This document shows positions 7,420 to 15,950 of a stretch of DNA of 62,478 bases, piece after piece. This DNA is from Propionibacterium sp. (lineage in GTDB: Bacteria > Actinomycetota > Actinomycetes > Propionibacteriales > Propionibacteriaceae). A program made the translations under genes and the position numbers. The notes beneath the pieces were generated by a model, which saw only the letters and a program-made list of their open reading frames with translations, searched no databases and had not been told where the DNA came from. Position 1 is the first letter of the stretch, and each line of letters starts with the position of its first letter. The DNA is taken from assembly GCA_012517965.1 (NCBI GenBank), contig JAAYTZ010000126.1, forward strand, positions 1-62,478. The letters are read 5' to 3'.

Positions 7420-8826
7420 TCAGCCCCGGGACGCCGCCCGCTCGGCCGCCAGGTAGGCGACGAGGGCCTCGTCCGTGGTCGGCGGGGTGAAGCCGACGGC
7501 CTTGATCCGGTCCAGCCTGAGGGCGGAGTGCCGCGGACGCGGCGCCAGCACCTTGCCCGCCCCGTAGGCCTCGGTGGTCGTCGCCGCCACGTCGGACGCC
7601 GACCGGCCCGACAGTTCGAACACGCGCTGGGCGATCTGGTGCCACGACAGCACCGGACCGTCGCAGGTGACGTTGTAGGTGCCGAAGGGGGCGCCGGTGT
7701 CGAGCAGGTGCCGGATGGCGGCGGCCAGGTCGGAGGTGAACGTGAGGCGTCCGTACTGGTCGGCGACCACCGACGGCGCGACGCCGCGCGCGGCGAGGTC
7801 GGCCATCGTCCGCACGAAGTTGCGGCCCTCGCCGATCACCCAGCTGGTCCGGATGAGGTAGTGGCGGGGCAGCAGGCCGACGAGCGCGTCGCCGGCGGCC
7901 TTGGTCTGGCCGTAGACGCCCAGCGGGGAGAGCGGCTCGTCCTCGCCGTGCACCTCGGCGGTGCCGTCGAAGACGTAGTCCGACGACACGTGCACCAGGG
8001 TGGCGCGGTGGGCCCGGGCGGCCTCGACCAGCCGCCCCACGGCCGTGACGTTGATGGCCCAGCAGGCCACCCGACCCTCGGCGGTCTCCGCGGCGTCCAC
8101 CGCCGTGTAGGCGGCGGCGTTGATGATCGTGCCGTAGCGGCCCCACGGGAAGGCGGCCACCGCGGCGGCGTCCGTGAGGTCGAGCTCGGCGACGTCGACC
8201 GCGTCCGCGTCCGGATAAACGGCGCGCAGGGCGAGCCCCAGTTGGCCGTTCGCGCCCACGATGAGGGTCGGGCGCGGCTTCATGGGAACCACGTCGGCCA
8301 GCCGCGGGTGGGCGGCGTCGGCGGCCGAGATCGTCGCCTCGGCCAACGGGATCGGCCAGGGCACGTTCACGGTCTCGTCGGCCAGGTTGAGGTAGGTGTA
8401 CTGGCTCCGGGCCTCCGGCGACCAGTGGTCGTTGACGAGGTAGCTGTAGACGGTGTCGTCCTCGAGGGCCTGATAGCCGTTCGCCACCCCGCGCGGCACG
8501 TAGACGGCCTTGTCGATGCCCATGTCGAGCGTGAACGTCGTGCCGAAGCTGGGGCCCTCGCGCAGGTCGACCCACGCGCCCATGATGCGGCCGTGGGCGA
8601 GGCCGATCAGCTTGTCCCACGGCTCGGCGTGCAGCCCGCGGGTCGCCCCCCGTTCGGCGTTGAACGACATGTTGTTCTGGACCGGTTCCAGGTCGGGCAG
8701 GCCCAGCGCCAGCATCTTCTCCCGCTGCCAGTTCTCCTTGAACCAGCCGCGGTCGTCGCCGTAGACGGGCAGGTCGAAGACCAGCAGGCCGGGGATCGGG
8801 GTCGTGTGGACGGCCAGTTCACCCAT
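7420..8826 (-). CDS. Fused dTDP-4-dehydrorhamnose 3,5-epimerase / reductase (RmlC-RmlD)
   Basis: One 468-residue chain carries both last steps of dTDP-L-rhamnose synthesis. Residues 1 to about 180 are RmlC-like: a cupin with RGLHAEPWDKLIG containing the catalytic His, then PRGVANGYQAL. From about 190 an RmlD-like short-chain reductase follows: GANGQLGLALR for cofactor binding, SSDYVFDG, and the YxxxK pair in YGQTKAAGD. I start at ATG 8826; a GTG at 8832 would overlap the rmlB stop by 4 bases and is equally possible. Neither has a clear ribosome site, so it is probably coupled to rmlB. RmlA is not in the window. Confidence 0.92.
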   Translation of the reverse strand: MGELAVHTTPIPGLLVFDLPVYGDDRGWFKENWQREKMLALGLPDLEPVQNNMSFNAERGATRGLHAEPWDKLIGLAHGRIMGAWVDLREGPSFGTTFTLDMGIDKAVYVPRGVANGYQALEDDTVYSYLVNDHWSPEARSQYTYLNLADETVNVPWPIPLAEATISAADAAHPRLADVVPMKPRPTLIVGANGQLGLALRAVYPDADAVDVAELDLTDAAAVAAFPWGRYGTIINAAAYTAVDAAETAEGRVACWAINVTAVGRLVEAARAHRATLVHVSSDYVFDGTAEVHGEDEPLSPLGVYGQTKAAGDALVGLLPRHYLIRTSWVIGEGRNFVRTMADLAARGVAPSVVADQYGRLTFTSDLAAAIRHLLDTGAPFGTYNVTCDGPVLSWHQIAQRVFELSGRSASDVAATTTEAYGAGKVLAPRPRHSALRLDRIKAVGFTPPTTDEALVAYLAAERAASRG

Positions 8827-8828
8827 CG

Positions 8829-9866
<1,038 letters not shown>

Positions 9867-11339
9867 TCAGTAGGCGCCCCGCGACCGCACCACGGCGCCG
9901 AACGTTCGGCCCAGGATGTTGAGGTCCTGGAGCATCGACCAGTTGTCCACGTAGTAGAGGTCGAGGCGCACGGTCTCGTCCCAGGACAGGTCCGAGCGTC
10001 CCGACACCTGCCACAGGCCGGTGATGCCGGGGCGGACGTCGAGGCGCCGCAGGACGTGCCTCGGGTAGCGCGCCACCTCGCTCGGCAGCGCCGGGCGCGG
10101 CCCGACGAGGCTCATCCGGCCGGACAGGACGTTGAAGAACTGGGGGAGTTCGTCCAGTGAGAACCGCCGGAGGACCCGGCCCACCCGCGTGACGCGCGGG
10201 TCGTCCTTGACCTTGAACAGGACGCCCGCGCCCACGTTCGCCTCCTGGAGCTCCGCGAGGTGCCGCTCGGCGTCCACCGACATCGAGCGGAACTTGTAGC
10301 AGTCGAATTCCTCACCCTTGAGCCCGATGCGCCGCTGCCGGAAGAGCACCGGCCCGCCGTCCTCCACAGAGATGGCCCAGGCGACCGCCAACATGACGGG
10401 GGCCGACAGGACGATGAGCAGGCTGGCCCCCACCACGTCGAACGCCCGCTTGGCCCAACTGCCGGCCCGGCGAGCACGCGGCTCCTCGACGAACACCAGC
10501 GGCATGCCGGCGACCGGGCGCACGGCGAGCCGTCCGGCCGCGATGTCGGTCAGGGTCGGCACGACGATCATCTGGACGTTGTGGGCCTCGAGTTGGCGGG
10601 CCATCTCGTTGAAGTCGGCCGGCTGGCTGAACGAGCCCTCGGCGAACAGCACGGCGTGAGCGCCGGTCGACTCGACGGCGGCCAGGGCGTCCACCGGCAC
10701 GCCGACCACGGGAATGCCCGAAGGGGTCTCGATCGCGTCGCCGCCCTCGCTGGGCAGGGCACCGACGACGCGGTAGCCGAGCCAGCGCTCCCGCTGCAGC
10801 ACCTTCGAGATGCCCTCGATGTTCGCCGTCGCGCCGGCGATGAGGAGGAGTGCCGGGAAGTGCCCGCGAGCCCGGGTGGCGTTGACCACCCGGCGGATCA
10901 GGAACCGTTCGAGGATCAGCGCCGGGGTGCCGAAGCCGAAGAACAGCAGGAAGAAGCCGCGGGACAGGTTGTAGGACGAGAGGTACAGCGCGATCGCGAC
11001 CGCCCCGGCCGCGATGAGCGACCAGACGAGCACGGTGGTGTACTCGCGGGTGCCGACCCCGGTCGAGCGAGCGCGGTAGGCGCCGCCGATGAACAGGCTG
11101 AGCATCCAGACGCCCACGAGGGCCGCCGCCCATGGCAGCACGTTCTCGGCCACGTCGAGGGTGGGCCGGAAGACGGGCAGTTCGTCGCGCAGGAAGACCG
11201 CCACCACCGCGGTGGTCAGGACGACGACGGCGTCGGCGGCGACGAGTCCCGCCGCCAGCAGGCGGTCGCGGTGGTTGCGCACCGACCAACGGGGGCGCGA
11301 CTGAGCCACGCCCTGCCCCGCCTCCTGCAGAACCGTCAT
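9867..11339 (-). CDS. Polyprenyl-phosphate sugar-phosphate transferase (polysaccharide initiation)
   Basis: This 490-residue membrane protein starts polymer synthesis by moving a sugar phosphate from a nucleotide sugar to undecaprenyl phosphate. About five N-terminal membrane segments are followed by a soluble middle domain (roughly 165-290) and a C-terminal bacterial sugar transferase domain. The latter has KRAFDVVGASLL, DCYKFRSM, RRFSLDELPQFFNVL, SLVGPRP and RPGITGLWQVSGRS. I start at ATG 11339 (MTVLQEAGQG); the reading frame stays open upstream, but that part is not family-like. It lies 30 bases upstream of the end of rmlB's leader, on the same strand. Confidence 0.92.
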   Translation of the reverse strand: MTVLQEAGQGVAQSRPRWSVRNHRDRLLAAGLVAADAVVVLTTAVVAVFLRDELPVFRPTLDVAENVLPWAAALVGVWMLSLFIGGAYRARSTGVGTREYTTVLVWSLIAAGAVAIALYLSSYNLSRGFFLLFFGFGTPALILERFLIRRVVNATRARGHFPALLLIAGATANIEGISKVLQRERWLGYRVVGALPSEGGDAIETPSGIPVVGVPVDALAAVESTGAHAVLFAEGSFSQPADFNEMARQLEAHNVQMIVVPTLTDIAAGRLAVRPVAGMPLVFVEEPRARRAGSWAKRAFDVVGASLLIVLSAPVMLAVAWAISVEDGGPVLFRQRRIGLKGEEFDCYKFRSMSVDAERHLAELQEANVGAGVLFKVKDDPRVTRVGRVLRRFSLDELPQFFNVLSGRMSLVGPRPALPSEVARYPRHVLRRLDVRPGITGLWQVSGRSDLSWDETVRLDLYYVDNWSMLQDLNILGRTFGAVVRSRGAY

Positions 11340-11507
11340 GTGCGCGCGCCCCCCGACCTCAGACCGTCGCCCTTGGTGCTGGTCCACCCGGTGATTGATC
11401 TGGAGATGCCAGTATGCCTGCGCCGCCATCGAAGGAGAACCGGCATTTCCGTGACTTTTTCGCGTCATTTCGGCGGGGGGAGATTTCCCCCGGGGTGGCG
11501 ACCACCC

Positions 11508-12620
11508 TTACGCCTGCTCGGCGAGCCGATCCACGATCTCCCGTAGTCGCTCGACGAATCGCGCCTCACTGAACGCGTCGGCGCAGGCTCGGACCGTGAC
11601 CGGGTCCCACGTGGCGCCCCGGTTGACGCGCACGGCCGCGGCGATCGCCGCGGCGTCCGGCGTCTCGAAGAATGAGCCGTTTTGTCCCGGGGTGACGGTG
11701 TCGAGATACCCGCCGCCCCGCAGGGCCAGCGTGGGTTTCCCGTAGCAGCCCGCCTCCAGCGGGGTCAGGCCGAAGTCCTCGAAGCTGGGGGCGATCAGGG
11801 CCTGGGCGTGCGCGTAGACCCACCGCAGCTGGGCGTCGTCGAGGCCGCTGAGGAGGCGGGCGTTGGGCGGGAGCGTGGCGGCGATCTCGTCGCGCAGCGG
11901 GCCACGCCCGACGATGACGAGCCGTTCGTCGAGCTCTCGAAAGGCGTCCACGACCTGCCGCACGTTCTTGTACGGCAGCAGCCGGGAGACCACGAGGTGG
12001 TAGCCGGCCCGCCAGTCGGCCAGGTCGGGCACGGGCGACTGGGGGCCCTCCGGGTCGACGCCGGCGGGCGGGGAGAGCACCTCGGCCTCGATCCCGTACA
12101 CCTCGCGCAGCCGATTCCGCACGACGGTCGAGTTGGCCAGGTAGGCCGCCGCCCGGTGCGCGTGGCGCCGGTCCCAGCGGGCCAGCGCGGGCCGCAGCGC
12201 GAGCAGGGCCAGGCCCTTGGCCGACGTGTGGGCCGGCGCGCCGAGGTACTCGTCGGTCAGGTAGACGAAGCGGGCCGGCGAATGGCAGTAGACGAGGGTC
12301 CGACCGGTCGTCGGGAAGCCGTGGGCCCAGCCTGAACTCGAGGCCACCACGATGTCGGCGTCGATCCGCAGCGAGTCCACCGCCAGTGGGAGCAGCGGCA
12401 GCGCGGCCCGGTGGTCACGGCGGAACAGGGGCACCTTGTTGAGCCAGGACGTGACGATCCGGGCGTCACGGAACTCGGGGAACGTGTTGTCGGGCTCGTA
12501 GAGCGTCGTGTAGAGGGGGGCGTCCGGGAACGCCTTGAGCAGCGTGAGCACCACCCGCTCGGCGCCGCCCCGCTGCGTCAGGTAGTCGTGCGCGATCGCG
12601 ACGCGCGGCCGTAACCCCAT
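11508..12620 (-). CDS. GT4 family glycosyltransferase
   Basis: A 370-residue GT-B glycosyltransferase. The N-terminal acceptor domain begins VAIAHDYLTQRGGAERV, with a glycine-rich loop. The nucleotide-sugar domain has LVVSRLLPYKN and the E-x7-E block SFEDFGLTPLEAG. It is cytosolic, and the donor and acceptor are unknown. It lies on the same strand as the sugar-phosphate transferase, about 170 bases upstream, and could add the second sugar. The nucleotidyltransferase gene starts divergently 74 bases away. Confidence 0.9.
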   Translation of the reverse strand: MGLRPRVAIAHDYLTQRGGAERVVLTLLKAFPDAPLYTTLYEPDNTFPEFRDARIVTSWLNKVPLFRRDHRAALPLLPLAVDSLRIDADIVVASSSGWAHGFPTTGRTLVYCHSPARFVYLTDEYLGAPAHTSAKGLALLALRPALARWDRRHAHRAAAYLANSTVVRNRLREVYGIEAEVLSPPAGVDPEGPQSPVPDLADWRAGYHLVVSRLLPYKNVRQVVDAFRELDERLVIVGRGPLRDEIAATLPPNARLLSGLDDAQLRWVYAHAQALIAPSFEDFGLTPLEAGCYGKPTLALRGGGYLDTVTPGQNGSFFETPDAAAIAAAVRVNRGATWDPVTVRACADAFSEARFVERLREIVDRLAEQA

Positions 12621-12681
12621 CGAGCCTCCTTCCCCCCGCTCGAGGCTAGCCCACGCCGCGGATGGGCCGACGGCCGGGCGC

Positions 12682-12687
12682 TACGAT
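12682..12687 (+). promoter_or_regulatory. Probable -10 element of a leaderless transcript
   Basis: TACGAT ends 7 bases before the GTG at 12695. No Shine-Dalgarno sequence precedes that GTG. This spacing supports transcription starting at or next to the start codon and decides the start of the nucleotidyltransferase. Confidence 0.4.
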
Positions 12688-12694
12688 CCCGTGC

Positions 12695-13561
12695 GTGATC
12701 GCCACCCAGCTGCCCGTGCCGCTCGCCGTCCGCGTGCAGCTGGGGCACGCCGCGGTGCAGAGCGTGGTGGACGCCGTCGGCGCGCGGGCCCTGCACGTCA
12801 AGGGGTACGCGCTGGACGAGAGCCTGCGTTGGCCTGGCCGCGTCGGCACCGACGTCGACGTGTTGGTGCATCCGGCGGACGTGTCCGCCGTCCTCGACGG
12901 GCTGGCGCGGGCCGGCTGGCGTCGCCAGACGAGCTTCGAGACGGGGTCGGCGTTCGAGCACGCAGCGACCTGGGTGCACGAGGACTTCGGCTACGTCGAT
13001 GTGCATCGCTTCTACCCCGGCCTCGGCGACGACCCCGTGCGGGCGTTCGACGCGGTCTGGGCCGAGCGGGGTTCGACGGAACTGGGGGGCGTCGCGTGCC
13101 CGGTGCCCAGCCTGGATGCGCAGGTGCTGATGGTGCTGCTGCACGCCGGCCGCTCGCAGCCGAGCCCGCGGACGCAACGCGACATCGCCCAGGTGTGGGA
13201 GGCGGCGGACCCCGCCCGGCAGGCGTCGGTGCGCCGCCTCGTCGACCGGCTCGGAGCCCACGTGGGTTTCGCGGCCGCGGTGGGTGGCCTGGACGACTAC
13301 CGGGATCGCCCCGACTACGACCTGTGGCGGGTCTCCCTGCGCGGCGGGACGCGGGTGGAGGAGTGGCGGGCCCGGATGCGGGCCGCGCGGACCCTGCGGG
13401 CGCGGGTGCGGCTGGTGCTGCGGGCCTTGCTCGTCAACACCGACCACCTGGCTGCGGTCCTGAACCGCGAGCCCACCAGGGCCGAGGTCATCGGCGAGTT
13501 CTTCCGGCGAGGTCGGCGCGTCCTGGCCGAGGAGCGCGCCGCCCGGAAGACGGCGTCGTGA
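12695..13561 (+). CDS. Nucleotidyltransferase-5-like family protein
   Basis: The 288-residue protein looks like the NTP_transf_5 family. LHVKGYALDE (33-42) is followed by GRVGTDVDVLVHPADV, with the metal-binding aspartates Asp53 and Asp55 spaced as in polymerase-beta-fold nucleotidyltransferases. VLMVLLHAGRSQ and the rest of the helical C-terminal part also fit. Members occur in lasso-peptide clusters beside a kinase and in polysaccharide loci; substrates are unproven. The start was set at GTG 12695 because of the TACGAT element. Its stop overlaps the next gene's ATG by one base, coupling it to a PqqD-like protein. Confidence 0.7.
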   Translation: MIATQLPVPLAVRVQLGHAAVQSVVDAVGARALHVKGYALDESLRWPGRVGTDVDVLVHPADVSAVLDGLARAGWRRQTSFETGSAFEHAATWVHEDFGYVDVHRFYPGLGDDPVRAFDAVWAERGSTELGGVACPVPSLDAQVLMVLLHAGRSQPSPRTQRDIAQVWEAADPARQASVRRLVDRLGAHVGFAAAVGGLDDYRDRPDYDLWRVSLRGGTRVEEWRARMRAARTLRARVRLVLRALLVNTDHLAAVLNREPTRAEVIGEFFRRGRRVLAEERAARKTAS

Positions 13562-13833
13562 TGTTCCGCAGGCCGCGTGGGATCGCCGCCGTCGTGCAGG
13601 CGGACGCCGTCTATCTGGCCAGCCTCCCGGCAGGCCCGATCAGGGTGCTCACTGGTTCCGCCGCCCTGATCTGGGAGGCGGCCCAGGGTCGCAACCTCGA
13701 CGGGACGGTCGCCGAGGTGTTGGCGGCGACCGGGGGGTCGCCGGTCGAGGTCCGGCCCGACGTCGAGGCCTTCGTGGCCCAGTTGGTCACCTTGGGACTG
13801 CTGGAGTCCGACCCCGGTGACCTCACGGGGTGA
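13561..13833 (+). CDS. PqqD-like (RRE-fold) small protein, nucleotidyltransferase partner
   Basis: A 90-residue second PqqD-family protein, distinct in sequence from the one at 6343-6621. N-terminal strands (GIAAVVQADAVYLASL, IRVLTG) lead to a helical part with GSAALIWEAAQG and TVAEVLAATGG and the closing AFVAQLVTLGLLES, as in PqqD and lasso B1 proteins. Its ATG overlaps the nucleotidyltransferase stop (TGATG). Its last 11 bases overlap the end of the convergent tyrosine phosphatase gene. It presumably presents a peptide or protein to the nucleotidyltransferase; no peptide gene is visible. Confidence 0.68.
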   Translation: MFRRPRGIAAVVQADAVYLASLPAGPIRVLTGSAALIWEAAQGRNLDGTVAEVLAATGGSPVEVRPDVEAFVAQLVTLGLLESDPGDLTG

Positions 13834-14392
13834 GAATCGCCGCGAGCCGGCGGACGGCGTCCCTGATCTCGTCGTAGGCCGCCTGGTACGCGGCCGGGCC
13901 GAGGCCGTAGGGGTCGGCGATGTCGTCCTCCTGGGGGGGAACCGGCCGGCGGTGACGCCCGGCGACCGCGGTGAGCGTTCTGAGCCGCTCGGCCACCGTG
14001 CGCGGGGTGTCCGCGAACGCGTCCGCGGGCACCGACTCCGCCAGCCGGGCGAACTCCTTCAGCGTGTACGCCCGCCGCAGCGCCGTCGGGACCAGGGCGA
14101 CGACCCGACTGCGGTGCTCGCGCGTCAGGGCGAGCACCAGGTCGGCGTCCTCGATCGCCCGCTCGCCGAGGCGTCGGGAGCGGAACGCGTGGGACGGCAC
14201 CAGGTCGTCCGCCAGCAGTTGCGCCATCTCCGGGGACACCGGCAGCCCGGGCCGGGCGATGGTGCCGGCGCTGGCGACGTCCACAGCCTCACCGAAGGCG
14301 TCGGCCAGCAGCAAGGCGGCCGCGGGCGAGCGGCAGATGTTGCCGCTGCAGACCGTGAGGATGCGCACCCGGCCCGGGGGAAGGTCTCTCAT
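13823..14392 (-). CDS. Low-molecular-weight protein-tyrosine phosphatase
   Basis: The 189-residue enzyme has the LMW-PTP signature CSGNICRSP with nucleophile Cys15 and Arg21 near the N terminus, and the general acid Asp160 in DIADPYG near the C terminus. Such phosphatases (Wzb/CpsB type) remove phosphates from the BY-kinase that controls polymer length. Its neighbour 14 bases upstream on the same strand is exactly such a kinase. It is longer than the usual 145-160 residues because of an insertion around residues 105-150. Confidence 0.93.
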   Translation of the reverse strand: MRDLPPGRVRILTVCSGNICRSPAAALLLADAFGEAVDVASAGTIARPGLPVSPEMAQLLADDLVPSHAFRSRRLGERAIEDADLVLALTREHRSRVVALVPTALRRAYTLKEFARLAESVPADAFADTPRTVAERLRTLTAVAGRHRRPVPPQEDDIADPYGLGPAAYQAAYDEIRDAVRRLAAILTP

Positions 14393-14406
14393 CGGCCGCG
14401 ATCCGG

Positions 14407-15816
14407 TCAGGGGCCCGCGGGGGCGTCGGTGCCGACCGGGCGTCGCACCCGGCGGGCCGGCGTCCCCCGCCGGGTGCGACGCTTCGCGGCCAGGCCCTGG
14501 TTGTGGCCGTAGCCCTCCTTCGAGCCGTAGGCGTAGTAGGTGCCCCCGCCCTCCAGTTGGTTGAGCGCGAATCCGGCCACCTCGCTGTCGACCGTGTCGA
14601 GCGCGCGCAGCGCGGCGCCCAGGTCACGCTTGGTGGTCTGCCCCGCGGTGACGACCAGCAGCATGCCCCCGACGAGCCGATTGATGAGGACCGGGTCGAT
14701 GACCGGGCCCACCGGCGGGCTGTCGACGATCACGAAGTCGTACGCGTCGAGGAGCGAGCTCATCAGGCTCTTCATCGCCGCCGAGCCGAGCAGTTCGCTC
14801 GGATTGGGTGGCACCTCGCCCGCGGTGAGGACGTAGAGGCTGGTGTCGCGCCACTGCTGGATCACGTCGCTCGGGGCGGCTCGCCCCAGCAGGATCGTGG
14901 TCAGGCCGGCACCCCCTTCCAGCCCCAGGGTGTCCGCCACCGACGGGTTGCGGAGGTCGCCGTCCACCAGGAGCACCCGCGTGTCGGTGCTGGCCACGGC
15001 GAGGGCGAGGTTCGCGGCCACCGTGGTCTTGCCTTCGCCGGCCATCGGTGAGGTCACCACGAACGAGTGCTTCCCGCCCGTGGTCACGTCGACGAACTGG
15101 AGGTTGGTCCGCAGTCGGCGGAACTCCTCGGCCGCCAGGCTGTGCGGGTCGGTCTCGACGACGAGCCGGTCCGCGGTCATGTCCCGGATCTTCCGCAGAT
15201 GGGCGAGGATCGGCCGCGGGGACACGGCCCGCAGGTCGGCGTCCGTACGCACCTTCGAGTCGAGGAAGTGCCGCAGCAGGACGACGCCGACGCCCAGGCC
15301 GAGGCCGGCCAGGACGCCCACCAAGGCGTTGCGGGTGACGTCGGGCGTGGTGGGGGTTGCGGGCGGCGAGGCGGGCATGACCGTCGTGACCGAGACGGTG
15401 CCGCCCCCCAGGCTCTTGGCGAACTTGCTGCCGACCGCGGCCACGGCGGGCCCGGCGGCGTTCGCGGCGTCGGCCGCGACCCGGGGGTCGGTCGAGTGGG
15501 CGATGATGTCGACGAAGCTGCCGTTGGCCGACAGGCTGCCCCGCAGCCCGAGGGTGGTGCCCGGCGCCAGCTCGAGCTGCTCCCGAATGGGGTTCACGAT
15601 CAGCGGGGTGCCGAGCAGTTCGGTGAAGGTGCCGAGGTCGCTCTGGGTGAGCATGTACCCCTTGACGTCGGAGGTGAAGAAGACGCGCGCCCGCGCCTCG
15701 TAGTCGGGTGTGGTATTGGCCGTGACGGCGGCCGTGGCCCCGAGCACGAGGAGCAGGCACACCAGCAGGGTCTTCCAGCGGGCGCATAGGATATCGCGGA
15801 CGTCACGCAGTTGCAC
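14407..15816 (-). CDS. Fused Wzz-type chain-length regulator and BY tyrosine kinase
   Basis: A 469-residue protein joins a Wzz domain (membrane segment about 17-33, external loop, second segment about 163-181) to a cytoplasmic bacterial tyrosine kinase. The kinase has Walker A MAGEGKTT (258-265), Walker A' VLLVDGDLRNP and Walker B DFVIVDSPP. The tail holds tyrosines 427, 428, 430 and 436, the autophosphorylation cluster, then a very basic end. Fusion in one chain is common in actinobacteria. I chose GTG 15816 (MQLRDVRDIL, GGAG upstream); ATG 15855 is an alternative. With the adjacent phosphatase it should set polymer length. Confidence 0.9.
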   Translation of the reverse strand: MQLRDVRDILCARWKTLLVCLLLVLGATAAVTANTTPDYEARARVFFTSDVKGYMLTQSDLGTFTELLGTPLIVNPIREQLELAPGTTLGLRGSLSANGSFVDIIAHSTDPRVAADAANAAGPAVAAVGSKFAKSLGGGTVSVTTVMPASPPATPTTPDVTRNALVGVLAGLGLGVGVVLLRHFLDSKVRTDADLRAVSPRPILAHLRKIRDMTADRLVVETDPHSLAAEEFRRLRTNLQFVDVTTGGKHSFVVTSPMAGEGKTTVAANLALAVASTDTRVLLVDGDLRNPSVADTLGLEGGAGLTTILLGRAAPSDVIQQWRDTSLYVLTAGEVPPNPSELLGSAAMKSLMSSLLDAYDFVIVDSPPVGPVIDPVLINRLVGGMLLVVTAGQTTKRDLGAALRALDTVDSEVAGFALNQLEGGGTYYAYGSKEGYGHNQGLAAKRRTRRGTPARRVRRPVGTDAPAGP

Positions 15817-15912
15817 GGGGAAACTCCGGGGTCGGTGGCGGTGGACTGGTGCCATCCTCTCACAGCGGCTCCTGAGCCCCAGCGGGCGGCCGGGGTCCCC
15901 GGAACGCGACGT

Positions 15913-15918
15913 TAGACT
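15913..15918 (+). promoter_or_regulatory. Possible -10 element for the glycosyltransferase operon
   Basis: TAGACT stands 32 bases before GTG 15951 in the divergent spacer. GAGGAG at 15939-15944 is a good ribosome site 6 bases from the start. No convincing -35 is visible. This would drive the long plus-strand operon 15951-22494. Confidence 0.3.
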
Positions 15919-15950
15919 GACCGCTGTTCTCTCGGCCCGAGGAGTCCGCC

